NCBI GenBank assembly: GCA_937936705.1
Contig: CALHCP010000092.1
Coordinates: 1-38,602, forward strand
Length of the DNA stretch: 38,602 nucleotides
Direction of reading: 5' to 3'
DNA from: an uncultured cyanobacterium
Lineage (GTDB): Bacteria; Cyanobacteriota; Cyanobacteriia; Gloeomargaritales; Gloeomargaritaceae
A program made the translations under genes and the position numbers. Under the pieces are notes generated by a model. It had not been told where the DNA came from. It searched no databases and saw only the letters and a list, made by a program, of their open reading frames with translations. Positions 24,974-34,809 of the stretch are shown here, piece after piece (positions within the stretch are counted from its first letter, which is position 1; every line of letters begins with the position of its first letter).

Positions 24974-26401
24974 ATGAATGCCAAGCCCGTTATTATTACA
25001 GAACATTTATTTTACTATCATCGCTGTTCCCGCCGGAGTTTTCTCGATTACCGGCAGGGGGTGGTGCCGCAACCGGAACGCTCCCGCCACCGCGAACAGG
25101 TTACCGGTCGTTGGCCGGGGGTAGCGCCTGCTTATCAACCGCCCGATTGGGAAAGTGGGTTTCAGGCCACCCTAGAATTGATGCGGCAAGGGGTACCGGC
25201 CATTCACCAGGGGGTTTTGCAGGTCGTTACCCCCGCTGCCGTCTTGGTGGGTCGCCCGGATGTGCTGATTCGGGAACCGGGGTCGTCGCGCTGGGGGGAT
25301 TGGCACTACCGACCGCTGGAAATTCGCCTCGGCCAACGCCCTAAACCGGAATATCAGGCGGTTGCGGCGTTCCACAGTTGGCTGCTGGCACAAATCCAAG
25401 CAGTCTGGCCACGCTGGGGGGAATTGGCTCTGCCGGGGCCGCGGTTTTTGCGGGTGAATCTGGAACAAGCCCTGCCCCCCATGCACCAAATGCTGGCGGC
25501 CTGCCTGGATACCTTGAAACAGCCAGATGCCCCGGAAGTCTTTATCAGCCGCAGTCGCTGCCAACTCTGTCCCTGGCTGGACTATTGCAGTACGGTTGCC
25601 AAGCAAAAACATCACCTCAGCCTGGTGCCGGGCGTAACCATGAAGCGGTATGAAGAACTGCAAACCCTGGGGTTAAACCGGATTGACGACTTAGCGCAGG
25701 CGGATCCGCTGCGGATTTACAACGCCACCAGTTTGGGGATCAACACCAGTAATAAACTCGTCCGCCAAGCCCAGGCGATTGCCCAACATCAAGCCCTGTC
25801 AGTGGCTCCGATTACCCGCTTGCCCCAGGCGAACATCGGCTATTTTTTTGACATCGAAGCCGACCCCTACCTGGACTGCGTGTACTTACACGGCGTATTA
25901 CTCGTCACGCCCCAGGAACAAAAATTTTATTCCCTGGTGGCCGAGCAGGTGCATCAGGAGGGGCGCATTTGGCAGGAGTTGTTGACCCTGTTGGAACGCC
26001 ATCCCCACGCCCCCATTTACCACTTTTGCCCCTTTGAACCCCAGACCATCCAACGCCTCGGCCAACGGTATCACACAGAACCGCAGCGGATTCAGGCCAT
26101 TCGCCAACGCTGTGTGGATTTGCACGCCCGGTTGGTGCGCTCGGTGGTTCTGCCGGTGGAAAATTACACCCTCAAGGCCATCGCCCGCTGGTTGGGGTTT
26201 GGCTGGCAGCATCCGCGCGCCGACGGGGCGCAGTGTACCCAGTGGTACAACCAATGGCTACACACCGGGGATCGCAGTTACCTCCAGGCGTTGCAGCAGT
26301 ACAACCAAGACGACTGTTTCGCCACCTATCACCTGTACCGCTGGCTGGTGGATTTTATGTCCACCCAAACCCCCCCGGCCGTCCACCGTTCAACCGGCTG
26401 A
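24974..26401 (+). CDS. TM0106-family RecB-like nuclease with RNase H-like domain
   Basis: A 475-residue protein. The N-terminal half is Cas4/RecB-like: one cysteine in YYHRCSRRS (C18) and a distant CQLCPWLDYC cluster (C196, C199, C205) could hold a 4Fe-4S cluster, with active-site candidates D96 (GRPDVLI) and E116 (LEIR, where ExK is usual). The C-terminal half resembles a DEDD-type 3'-5' exonuclease: FFDIEADP, then a late D in YNQDDC. The start was put at the ATG behind a GGGGG ribosome site; the frame is open 28 codons further up. Biological role unknown; no cas genes are nearby. The last 12 bases overlap the converging comEC gene. Confidence 0.78.
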   Translation: MNAKPVIITEHLFYYHRCSRRSFLDYRQGVVPQPERSRHREQVTGRWPGVAPAYQPPDWESGFQATLELMRQGVPAIHQGVLQVVTPAAVLVGRPDVLIREPGSSRWGDWHYRPLEIRLGQRPKPEYQAVAAFHSWLLAQIQAVWPRWGELALPGPRFLRVNLEQALPPMHQMLAACLDTLKQPDAPEVFISRSRCQLCPWLDYCSTVAKQKHHLSLVPGVTMKRYEELQTLGLNRIDDLAQADPLRIYNATSLGINTSNKLVRQAQAIAQHQALSVAPITRLPQANIGYFFDIEADPYLDCVYLHGVLLVTPQEQKFYSLVAEQVHQEGRIWQELLTLLERHPHAPIYHFCPFEPQTIQRLGQRYHTEPQRIQAIRQRCVDLHARLVRSVVLPVENYTLKAIARWLGFGWQHPRADGAQCTQWYNQWLHTGDRSYLQALQQYNQDDCFATYHLYRWLVDFMSTQTPPAVHRSTG

Positions 26402-28660
26402 TTCCTGCCGGCCGCCGCTAAAGCCCCGCCCCGGCCGCCACTGCACCGCCCCCGCCTGCCCGGTCACAAAAGTAGGAATTTTTAAGCGTTCCAACCGCCC
26501 CATATCTCCCTTTTTCACCCGGAAATTCGAGGCAATCGCCCCGTAGGGTTGCAGGGTTTGCAGGAAGCGATTCCCCAAGGGGCCGCCACTCCACCACAGA
26601 ACCTGCGCCGGGGATACCCCCTGCTGCACCAGCGCATCCTGCTGCTCAAAGCTGGTCTCCGGCAGCCACACCAAAGTTTCCTTGCCCGCCGTAATCCGCA
26701 GCAGGGGCGGTTCGTTTGCCGTCACCGTTAACGTCATTGCTCCCAAAGTCACACTTTGTAACCCATGTAACGGTTGTGGCGTCACTTTTTTCATGTCCGG
26801 CACATCACCATACAACTGCTGGATCGGCATCACCGCATTCAGGTTACTCCAACCCTGGTTGGGCACCCCCGGCCAAGCCACCCCGACATCAATCCGGTTC
26901 ACCCCTTGCAGTTGCAGAAAAGGGAGCAGGGTAAATTTCACCGTGCGTTCATCCCCGGCGTTGATCACCCCTACCTGACCCCGACTTTCCAAGACCATCA
27001 CCGGGATGCGCCCCGTATCCAAAGCCGTTAACTGTAACCGGGTGGCATGGCCGTACAGCAAAGGCACTAAAACCGTAGCGATTCCGAATAGCGCCACCCA
27101 CGGCCACCGCCGCCGCCACCAATCCCAGCCGGAGCAGACCAGCCCCAGCAGCACGTAAATCAGCACCATCTGCCCCGCCGTAATCTTCCCGGCGGCCAGG
27201 GAATTAAACGGCAATTGATTCGTCCAATGCACCAGCCCCAGCAATAGAGCCAACGGGTAGGCCAGCAGTTTGGCCGCCCACACCCCCGCCTGAAACTGGA
27301 TCAGCCCGATCCCCGCCGTCACCATGCCGCCCAAGGTCAAGACCATGATCAGAGGGGCAGCCACCGCATTGAGCAAAATCGTATAGGTATTGATCAGGCC
27401 AAAGCTGTACAACTGCAGCGGCAACGTCCACAGGTAGGCCGCCGTCGGCACCGCAATCAACTCCGCCAACGCCGGCGGTAAAAACGTCAAACTTTGGGCA
27501 ATCGGCGTCGCCAGCAGCATCAGCCCCAGCGTCGCCAAAAAACTAAACTGGAACCCCAGGTTGCCGATCCAGGTGGGATTGTACAGCAGCAGTACTGCCG
27601 CTACCAGCAATAGTAAATGCAACGGCTGCCGCTTGCCGGTGACATCCCCTTCGCCAGTTTGCACCAAGCCCCACAGCCCCACCGCCCCCATCAAGGCCGC
27701 CCGCGCCACCCCCGCTTCAAAACCCGCCAGCATCACAAACAGCCCCAGCGCCGCCAAACCGGCCACCATCTGGGTGCGCAGGCCGAAGCGATTGGTCAAG
27801 GCCAACACCGTCCCCAGCAGCAACGAGACATGAAACCCGGAAGCCGCAATCGTATGCGCCAAACCCGCGCGGGTAAAGGCCGTGCGTAAATTGGCATCCA
27901 AATCCACCACCCGCGCCCCCACCACCATCGCACTCACCAACGGGCCGCGCTCGGCTCCCAGCGCCTGCCGATGCCCCTCGACAATCCGCTGCCGCAGTTG
28001 CCAGAACCCCCACGTTCCCGTCCCGGTCGGGTCGGCAAAATACACCTCCTCGCCCCGCATCCCCGCAAAAGTATGGTTTTGCGCCAGATAATTCTTAAAA
28101 TCAAATCCCCCCCGAAACGCCGCCGTCACCGGCAGATACAACGCCCCTTTCACCGACACCTGCCGCCCCGGCGTCACCCCTTCTGCCTGCTCCGGGGGCA
28201 CCGTCACGTAGAGATTACCCGTGACCCGTTCTGTGCGGGTGTAAGGCGCTTCCCCCAGCTCGAGCTGCTGCGCCTCCAGGAAAAACCGCCGTTTGCCGCT
28301 GGAATTTAACCGGGGTAAATTCAACGCCTTGCCCGTCACCACTACATCAAACTCCGGGGCTTTGCGGCTAATGTCCTGCGGCCCCGGCTGCGGCGTGCGC
28401 CATTGTAGATAAAAGCCCGCCAGCAGGGCGATCCCCGCTGCCACCAGCCAGACCCACCAGCCCAAACCCAACCGCCGCAGGGCAGGGATGCGCAGAGCCG
28501 CTATTGCCAACAGGACCCCCCCCGCCGCCACCGCCAGTACCCCCCAGGAGAGGCCGCCAATCCCCACCGGAATCTGCGCCGCCAGCAACCCCAGCACCCA
28601 AGCGGCAGCCAGCACCACCACCACTTGGGAATTGAACGCCAAACCCAACCGCTTACTCAT
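26390..28660 (-). CDS. comEC: ComEC/Rec2-family DNA-uptake channel with degenerate C-terminal domain
   Basis: A 756-residue polytopic membrane protein. Order: N-terminal helices and DUF4131-like domain (about 1-200, including an OB-like region), the central competence domain (about 220-490, with HTIAASGFHVSLLLGTVLAL, a family signature), then a soluble C-terminal part. In full-length ComEC that part is a metallo-beta-lactamase-like nuclease with an HxHxDH motif; here the matching stretch reads VGVAWPGVPNQG with no histidines. The channel step of transformation is therefore supported, nuclease activity is not. The chosen start (MSKRLGL) follows an upstream open stretch of 19 codons that lacks family likeness. 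Confidence 0.85.
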   Translation of the reverse strand: MSKRLGLAFNSQVVVVLAAAWVLGLLAAQIPVGIGGLSWGVLAVAAGGVLLAIAALRIPALRRLGLGWWVWLVAAGIALLAGFYLQWRTPQPGPQDISRKAPEFDVVVTGKALNLPRLNSSGKRRFFLEAQQLELGEAPYTRTERVTGNLYVTVPPEQAEGVTPGRQVSVKGALYLPVTAAFRGGFDFKNYLAQNHTFAGMRGEEVYFADPTGTGTWGFWQLRQRIVEGHRQALGAERGPLVSAMVVGARVVDLDANLRTAFTRAGLAHTIAASGFHVSLLLGTVLALTNRFGLRTQMVAGLAALGLFVMLAGFEAGVARAALMGAVGLWGLVQTGEGDVTGKRQPLHLLLLVAAVLLLYNPTWIGNLGFQFSFLATLGLMLLATPIAQSLTFLPPALAELIAVPTAAYLWTLPLQLYSFGLINTYTILLNAVAAPLIMVLTLGGMVTAGIGLIQFQAGVWAAKLLAYPLALLLGLVHWTNQLPFNSLAAGKITAGQMVLIYVLLGLVCSGWDWWRRRWPWVALFGIATVLVPLLYGHATRLQLTALDTGRIPVMVLESRGQVGVINAGDERTVKFTLLPFLQLQGVNRIDVGVAWPGVPNQGWSNLNAVMPIQQLYGDVPDMKKVTPQPLHGLQSVTLGAMTLTVTANEPPLLRITAGKETLVWLPETSFEQQDALVQQGVSPAQVLWWSGGPLGNRFLQTLQPYGAIASNFRVKKGDMGRLERLKIPTFVTGQAGAVQWRPGRGFSGGRQESAG

Positions 28661-29100
28661 ACCCTTGCCCCCACCTTGCCCCAATTCTAGCCACACCCCT
28701 GCGCAAAACCAAATCACTTAGTAGCCCCGATTACATCCAGGCTGGGGGGAACCCCCACCGTTGTAATTCTTAATGTAAAGAAGCGATCAGATTAAGTTTG
28801 TCAGTCTATTGTCATTTTAATTTTTTTCGTCAAACTATCTCTGCACAAGGAATAAAAGCACTCTTAGCTTGAAAATATCTCTATTTTTTGCTTTCTTAAC
28901 TATTAAATAAAATTAAATATATCAATCTGGTTTTTCCGGCTTGAGCAGGGAAGAAACCGTCGGAATCAAGCGGGCTAAGTTGTTGAAAATCTCAGAAATC
29001 TTTTCAGCCGGGCAATCTCTGCCAGAAAACAACTGACAAATTTGGGGTGTGGGGGCAATCCGGGGATAATGAGGGCAGAACCCAACACCAGGAGCTGGGC
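28661..29100. other. Divergent intergenic region upstream of chlL
   Basis: It separates divergent comEC and chlL. It contains a GGGGGG/CCCCC hairpin near 28744-28757, an AT-rich stretch (about 28790-28930) that may carry further regulatory sites, and the chlL promoter and ribosome site. I see no gene or RNA gene. Confidence 0.5.
29042..29070 (+). promoter_or_regulatory. Candidate sigma-70-type promoter of chlL
   Basis: TTGGGG (29042-29047) and GATAAT (29065-29070) are separated by exactly 17 bases. A ribosome site, AGGAG, stands a few bases before the chlL ATG at 29101. Confidence 0.5.
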
Positions 29101-29955
29101 ATGAAAATCGCAGTCTATGGCAAAGGTGGCATCGGCAAATCCACCACCAGTTGCAATATCTCCGCCGCCCTCGCCAAACGGGGTAAAAAAGTCCTCCAAA
29201 TCGGGTGCGACCCCAAACACGACAGTACCTTTACCCTGACGGGGTTTCTCATTCCCACCATCATTGACACCCTCAAAGAGCGGGATTACCACTACGAAAA
29301 TGTCTGGCCGGAGGATGTGATTTACCCAGGCTACGCCGGGGTCAGTTGTGTGGAAGCGGGTGGCCCCCCTGCCGGTGCGGGCTGTGGCGGTTATGTGGTC
29401 GGGGAAACCGTGAAACTCCTCAAGGAACTGAATGCTTTTGATGAATACGATGTGATTTTGTTTGATGTCTTGGGCGATGTCGTGTGCGGTGGTTTTGCCG
29501 CTCCCTTGAATTACGCCGATTACTGTTTAATCGTCACCGACAACGGGTTTGATGCCCTGTTTGCCGCCAATCGCATTGCCGCTTCTGTGCGGGAAAAAGC
29601 CCGTACCCATCCCCTGCGGTTAGCCGGTTTAATCGGCAATCGCACCCACAAACGGGATTTGATTGACAAATACACCTCTGCGGTGCCTATGCCCGTGTTA
29701 GAAGTGCTACCGTTAATTGATGATATTCGCATCTCGCGGGTGAAGGGGAAAACCATTTTTGCAATGGCCGAAAAAGACCCTTCTTTGCAGCCGATATGTG
29801 ATTATTATCTCAACATTGCCGACCAAATTTTAGCCCGCCCGGAAGGGGTGGTACCCCAGGAGGCACCGGATCGGGAATTGTTTCATTTGTTGTCGGATTT
29901 CTACCTGAATCCGCCCACTCCTTCCCCATCGGCGGGGGAACTGTTGATGGTTTAA
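29101..29955 (+). CDS. chlL: Light-independent protochlorophyllide reductase iron protein
   Basis: The homodimeric ATP-driven electron donor to the ChlN-ChlB catalytic complex in dark chlorophyll synthesis, related to nitrogenase NifH. The P-loop is [11 protein letters not shown] (6-16). The 4Fe-4S ligands are C95 (AGCGG) and C129 (DVVCGG); C83 is also conserved. Length (284) is usual. The frame extends 18 codons upstream, but the ATG at 29101 follows a strong ribosome site. It heads a unit with a DUF5331 gene and chlN; chlB is not in the window. Confidence 0.97.
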   Translation: MKIAVYGKGGIGKSTTSCNISAALAKRGKKVLQIGCDPKHDSTFTLTGFLIPTIIDTLKERDYHYENVWPEDVIYPGYAGVSCVEAGGPPAGAGCGGYVVGETVKLLKELNAFDEYDVILFDVLGDVVCGGFAAPLNYADYCLIVTDNGFDALFAANRIAASVREKARTHPLRLAGLIGNRTHKRDLIDKYTSAVPMPVLEVLPLIDDIRISRVKGKTIFAMAEKDPSLQPICDYYLNIADQILARPEGVVPQEAPDRELFHLLSDFYLNPPTPSPSAGELLMV

Positions 29956-29974
29956 GCTCAGAAGGACAGCGGTC

Positions 29975-30307
29975 ATGGCGGCATTTGCAGAGTTTAAGGC
30001 GGCATTAAAAAATACTTGGCTGAAGTACGTGCGTAACCACCGGCCTGGGTTGGAGGTTTATCTGCAGCAGCGGGGGGGCAAAACGTCGGATCATGGCCGC
30101 CGTCCCGATGCGGGGTTAGTCCTCGGCGTGGTGACCATGGCGGCGCCCCAATTGCTGGAGATGCTGCCGACCTTTTTCAAGCTCAGCCAGGGCAATCCCG
30201 ATGCCATGATTGATGCCCTAGATTTGAATTTTCACCCCTGCAAAGAGTTGGCCAAACCGAGGGCGCAATTACCGGAAGGGACAACCCCGCCGGGGAGCAA
30301 CCGCTGA
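29975..30307 (+). CDS. DUF5331-like small protein between chlL and chlN
   Basis: A 110-residue soluble protein with helical N-terminus (AFAEFKAALKNTWLKYVRNH), a basic middle (RPDAGLVLGVV) and a proline-rich tail. A gene of this size and pattern lies between chlL and chlN in many cyanobacteria, and I take it for that family (DUF5331) from position and sequence impression. Its function is unknown. Cotranscription with both flanking genes suggests a role in dark protochlorophyllide reduction, which is inference. Confidence 0.6.
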   Translation: MAAFAEFKAALKNTWLKYVRNHRPGLEVYLQQRGGKTSDHGRRPDAGLVLGVVTMAAPQLLEMLPTFFKLSQGNPDAMIDALDLNFHPCKELAKPRAQLPEGTTPPGSNR

Positions 30308-31729
<1,422 letters not shown>

Positions 31730-31760
31730 ACCGATTTGATTTTGACGCTTCTCTCTTTTT

Positions 31761-31785
31761 TCCCCCACACCGGGGGATTTTTTTT
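31761..31785 (+). terminator. Rho-independent terminator of chlL-chlN
   Basis: A six-base-pair stem, TCCCCC and GGGGGA with a five-base loop, is followed by a run of T residues about 32 bases after the chlN stop. Confidence 0.75.
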
Positions 31786-31796
31786 ATGCTTTGAGA

Positions 31797-31883
31797 AACC
31801 GGCGGTCGCCGAGTCACTACCCCCGACTTTAATTCTCCGAAATCTTGGTTCGCCAACCCCGTCACCTGGCTAGAGAGGCACCC
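31797..31883 (+). repeat. MITE-like intergenic repeat, copy D (partial)
   Basis: It carries GGCGGTCGCC, CCCCCGACTTTAATTCTCCG and an AATCTTGGTTCGCCA block shared with the partial copy near 34540, and ends in a damaged right terminus (TAGAGAGGCACC). Confidence 0.6.
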
Positions 31884-31896
31884 TGCATTCTGATTT

Positions 31897-32301
31897 TTAG
31901 TTGGACGGAGAAATAGCTGCCAACGCCGCATCTAACGAGGGTTGCAGGGATAAGAACTGTTCCAAACGCACCAACTTGACCGCCTGGGTGACCCGGGGGT
32001 TGGTCACAATCTGGAGACTGCCCCCGGCGGCTTGCAGTTGTTTGGCCGTCTGCACCAAAACTCCCAACCCGGAACTGTCAATAAATTCAATTTTGCTCAG
32101 GTCAAGCACCACTTGTTTCGGCCCCGCCTCCACGGCCTGCTGGAGTGCCTTGCGAATGCTTTGTTCGGAAAACGCATCAAGCATCCCATTCAGACGAAAA
32201 ATCTGATGAGTTGGCGCCACCTCGCGGGTGCCCCGCAGACTGACGGTCAGTGACAAATGTTCAGAAATGGTTCCGCTCCTGGAAATGACTGTAATATTCA
32301 A
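31897..32301 (-). CDS. STAS-domain anti-sigma factor antagonist-like protein
   Basis: A 134-residue protein of the SpoIIAA/RsbV type. About 30 unassigned residues precede a STAS domain (about 31-130) with VVLDLSKIEFIDSSGLGVL; a serine of the SS pair (76-77) is the usual phosphorylation site, implying control by a kinase and phosphatase. Partners are not in the window. The start is a TTG; an in-frame stop lies close upstream. It follows the FHA gene by 16 bases and may be cotranscribed, which would pair two phospho-signalling modules. Confidence 0.85.
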   Translation of the reverse strand: MNITVISRSGTISEHLSLTVSLRGTREVAPTHQIFRLNGMLDAFSEQSIRKALQQAVEAGPKQVVLDLSKIEFIDSSGLGVLVQTAKQLQAAGGSLQIVTNPRVTQAVKLVRLEQFLSLQPSLDAALAAISPSN

Positions 32302-32317
32302 TCATAGAACTTTTCAT

Positions 32318-32632
32318 TCACGAATGGTCAATTTTGACCTGAATAATCGGGCCAGAGGCCGCGAGGCGAATGGTGGCTCCATCCATGAGTTTGGCTTGCT
32401 CCGTCACCTGTTCGCCATCAATAAAGGTGCCGTTGGCTCCTAAACTGAACAATTCCCAATGATTGTCGGTGCGCCGCAGTTCCACATGATGCCGGGAGAC
32501 GACCGAACTCAAGAGAACCACCTCGTTGTCGGGGGCACGCCCAATCCGAATCACCGTCTCATCCTGAAAACTCCAGTCTCGGATAGATGTCCCTTGGGCA
32601 GGATTCATTAAGCTCAGGGTAATCACAGTCAA
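32318..32632 (-). CDS. FHA-domain protein
   Basis: A 104-residue single FHA domain, which binds phosphothreonine peptides. Conserved positions are GR (31-32), SRHH (46-49) and NGT (67-69, NGTFIDG). Nothing else is attached. The start is uncertain: TTG at 32632, GTG at 32626 or ATG eight codons in. It lies directly upstream of the STAS gene. Confidence 0.85.
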   Translation of the reverse strand: MTVITLSLMNPAQGTSIRDWSFQDETVIRIGRAPDNEVVLLSSVVSRHHVELRRTDNHWELFSLGANGTFIDGEQVTEQAKLMDGATIRLAASGPIIQVKIDHS

Positions 32633-32750
32633 CGTCCAGTCAATACGGTATTCAGTGTACCCATTTTACGGTTTGAGCCGACGGTTTTGACAGCTTCTCG
32701 GAAAAATAGCAGATTTCTCATCGCTAACCGATAGCAATCCTACCCAAGTT

Positions 32751-32852
32751 GAGAATAGCGGTCACCGGGGTGCCGCCCCCGACTTTGGTTTTTCATAAAC
32801 TCGGTATGCCAGCGAGATGATTTTCGCCTGGTTCCAATCAATAGAGGTGCCC
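32751..32852 (+). repeat. MITE-like intergenic repeat, copy E (left end missing)
   Basis: It is nearly identical in its middle and right parts to copy A: AGCGGTCACCGGGGTGCC, CCCCCGACTTTGG, then ACTCGGTATGCC, AGCGAGATGATTTTC and the right end ATAGAGGTGCC. The left inverted end is not recognisable. Confidence 0.8.
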
Positions 32853-32887
32853 CGAACTATGGGGGTGAGTCGGAGCCAGCCAGAACC

Positions 32888-33607
32888 TCATGCCTGATAA
32901 TGGGTTCCCAAAAAATGCTGTTGCACCTGGGGATTATCGTAGAGTTCCTGAGCGGTTCCCGAGGCCAAACTGCAACCGTTATGCAGAATGTAAGCCCGGT
33001 CGGTAATCGCCAGGGTATCCCGCACATTGTGGTCGGTAATGAGGATCCCCAATTGATGCCGCCGCAGTTGGCGGATCACCGCCTGCAATTCTTGCACCGC
33101 AATCGGGTCAACGCCTGCGAAGGGTTCATCCAAAAGTAAAAACTGGGGACGGCTGGCCAAGGCGCGGGCAATCTCCGCCCGCCGCCGCTCCCCCCCGGAA
33201 ACGCGCCCGCCCAGAGTGTGCGCCACCGCCTCCAGGCGAAACTCCCGCAATAATTTCCGCACCATCGGTTTCCGTTCGACTTCCGGCACTCCGGTTTCCT
33301 GCAAAACCAAGAGGATATTTTCCTGAATCGTTAAATGCCGGAAAATACTCGCTTCCTGGGCTAAATAACTAATCCCCAAACGGGCGCGCCGGTGCATCGG
33401 CCAAGGAGTAATATCCTGATTTTCCAAACGCACTACCCCTAAATCCGGCCGTTCAATGCCCACAATGATATAGAACGTAGTGGTTTTGCCGGCTCCATTA
33501 GGTCCCAAGAGTCCCACCACTTCACCTTGGGCAATGCTCAAACTCACATCCCGCACTACAGTTCGTTGCCCATAGGCTTTGTAGATATTCTCCAGTATGA
33601 TTTTCAC
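32888..33607 (-). CDS. lptB: LptB-like ABC transporter ATPase
   Basis: A 239-residue ATPase that in the Lpt system powers lipopolysaccharide extraction from the inner membrane. Walker A is GPNGAGKTT (35-43), the signature is VSGGERRR, and Walker B is FLLLDEPFAGVDP. The segment HNVRDTLAITDRAYILHNG is typical of LptB. Partner membrane genes (lptF/G) are absent here, as usual in cyanobacteria where they lie apart. It is divergent from pgl with 43 bases between. Confidence 0.92.
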   Translation of the reverse strand: MKIILENIYKAYGQRTVVRDVSLSIAQGEVVGLLGPNGAGKTTTFYIIVGIERPDLGVVRLENQDITPWPMHRRARLGISYLAQEASIFRHLTIQENILLVLQETGVPEVERKPMVRKLLREFRLEAVAHTLGGRVSGGERRRAEIARALASRPQFLLLDEPFAGVDPIAVQELQAVIRQLRRHQLGILITDHNVRDTLAITDRAYILHNGCSLASGTAQELYDNPQVQQHFLGTHYQA

Positions 33608-33650
33608 CAGTAGTACCCCCTGCTGACCGGTACTTTATTATTTTCCCCGA

Positions 33651-34367
33651 ATGCTTATGAATCAAGTCATCTGTCCCGACCGCCCTGCTCTCACGGAACA
33701 AGCCTTGATGCTCATCCAAAAACGGGTGTTTGCCGCCATTGACCAACAGGGGCGGGCGACTTTGGCTTTAGCCGGCGGCAGTACGCCCAAGCAGTTGTAT
33801 GAACGGATCGCCAGCCAAGCCTGGCCGTGGCATCAAATTCATCTGTTTTGGGGGGATGAACGGTTTGTCCCCCACGACCACCCGGACAGCAACTACCACC
33901 TGACCCGCACCGCTTGGCTCGACCACGTCCCCATCCCCGCCGCCAATATCCACCCCATCCCCACCGTCCCCTTGACTCCCGCCGCCGCCGCCGCCGCCTA
34001 CGAACAGGAATTGCAAGCCTTTTTTGCCCTAGAGGCGGGACAATTTCCGGTTTTTGATGTGATTTTGCTGGGCATGGGCGCAGACGGCCACACCGCCTCC
34101 CTGTTTCCCCATACGGCGGCGCTGCAGGTATGCGACCGAGCCGTGACCGTCGGCCAAAAGGGAGAGGAACCGCGGATTACCTTGACCATTCCTACCCTTA
34201 ATTTTGGGCGCTGCGTGATTTTCATGGTGGCGGGAGCCGATAAAGCCGCCGCCTACACCCAGGTCACCGCAGCTCAACCCGATGGGCAACAATACCCCGC
34301 CGCCCTCATCCGTCCCCAGGCGGGGGAATTGTGGTGGTTGGTGGAATCCAGCCTGCTGGAGCGTTAA
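33651..34367 (+). CDS. pgl: 6-phosphogluconolactonase
   Basis: Hydrolyses 6-phosphogluconolactone in the oxidative pentose phosphate pathway, in the cytoplasm. Family blocks are ALAGGSTPKQLYERI, LFWGDERFVPHDHPDSNYH and VILLGMGADGHTASLFP. An alanine run (about 105-111) is written as consecutive GCC codons at 33978-33997, a small microsatellite. Two ATG codons six bases apart could start it. Length (238) is usual. Confidence 0.95.
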   Translation: MLMNQVICPDRPALTEQALMLIQKRVFAAIDQQGRATLALAGGSTPKQLYERIASQAWPWHQIHLFWGDERFVPHDHPDSNYHLTRTAWLDHVPIPAANIHPIPTVPLTPAAAAAAYEQELQAFFALEAGQFPVFDVILLGMGADGHTASLFPHTAALQVCDRAVTVGQKGEEPRITLTIPTLNFGRCVIFMVAGADKAAAYTQVTAAQPDGQQYPAALIRPQAGELWWLVESSLLER

Positions 34368-34398
34368 AGCGGGTTCCCGCTCGTTTATATAGCAATAA

Positions 34399-34538
34399 GG
34401 CACCTCTATTAATTGGATTAATTGGAGCCAGCAGAAAATCATCTCGCTGGCATACCGAGTTTATGGAGAACCACAGCGGGGGCTATGCCCCTGCGACCGC
34501 TGATCCATAATTTATAGAGGTTAATTTATAGAGGTTCC
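34399..34538 (-). repeat. MITE-like intergenic repeat, copy F (full length, with flanking direct repeat)
   Basis: On the plus strand it runs from GGCACCTCTAT to ATAGAGGTTCC, inverted ends with one mismatch. The centre has the GGGGGC tat GCCCC hairpin, and its reverse complement matches copy A along most of its length. The terminal block AATTTATAGAGGTT is tandemly duplicated (34509-34522 and 34524-34537). The string GCAATA lies one base outside both ends (34392-34397 and 34540-34545), the best candidate target duplication. Confidence 0.85.
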
Positions 34539-34549
34539 CGCAATATAAT

Positions 34550-34625
34550 TTAACTGGCGAACAAAGATTTCGGAGAACCAAGGACGGGGGCGGCGCCCCG
34601 GCGAGCGCCGTTCAGGATTTAATTA
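34550..34625 (-). repeat. MITE-like intergenic repeat, copy G (partial)
   Basis: It carries ACTGGCGAACAAAGATTTCG, GGAGAACCAAGGACGGGGG and a GCGCCCCGGCGAGCGCCG block. In reverse complement it matches the partial copy at 31797, including the TTCTCCGAAATCTT segment. No clear inverted ends. Confidence 0.6.
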
Positions 34626-34809
34626 GAATTGTGATAGTTCGCTCCCCTCATCCCCAAAACCGGCCGGTTGCGCCCAAATTTCTGGAACCTTTACCGCCCG
34701 GCGACCATCCTACTAGGTAGTTCTCAATTACAATGGCAATCAAATTCCGGTGCACGATTGCCTGATTGTGATTATTTGCCCTGTCATTTCCCCGGTGAGG
34801 AGTGTCCTT

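Larger units (their letters stand above)
34368..34809. other. Intergenic region carrying two repeat copies
   Basis: Between pgl and the beta-helix gene lie repeat copy F (34399-34538) and, directly after it, partial copy G. The rest (about 34640-34809) holds the likely promoter of the downstream gene, but I could not fix its elements. No gene is seen. Confidence 0.6.

Noticed and set aside
28741-28760. GGGGGG/CCCCC hairpin upstream of comEC as another copy of the repeat family
   Set aside because: The hairpin alone matches; neither the inverted ends nor the GGTTCTCC block is present.
33978-33997. GCC microsatellite in pgl as a contingency locus
   Set aside because: The unit is three bases, so slippage would only change an alanine run and not the frame.
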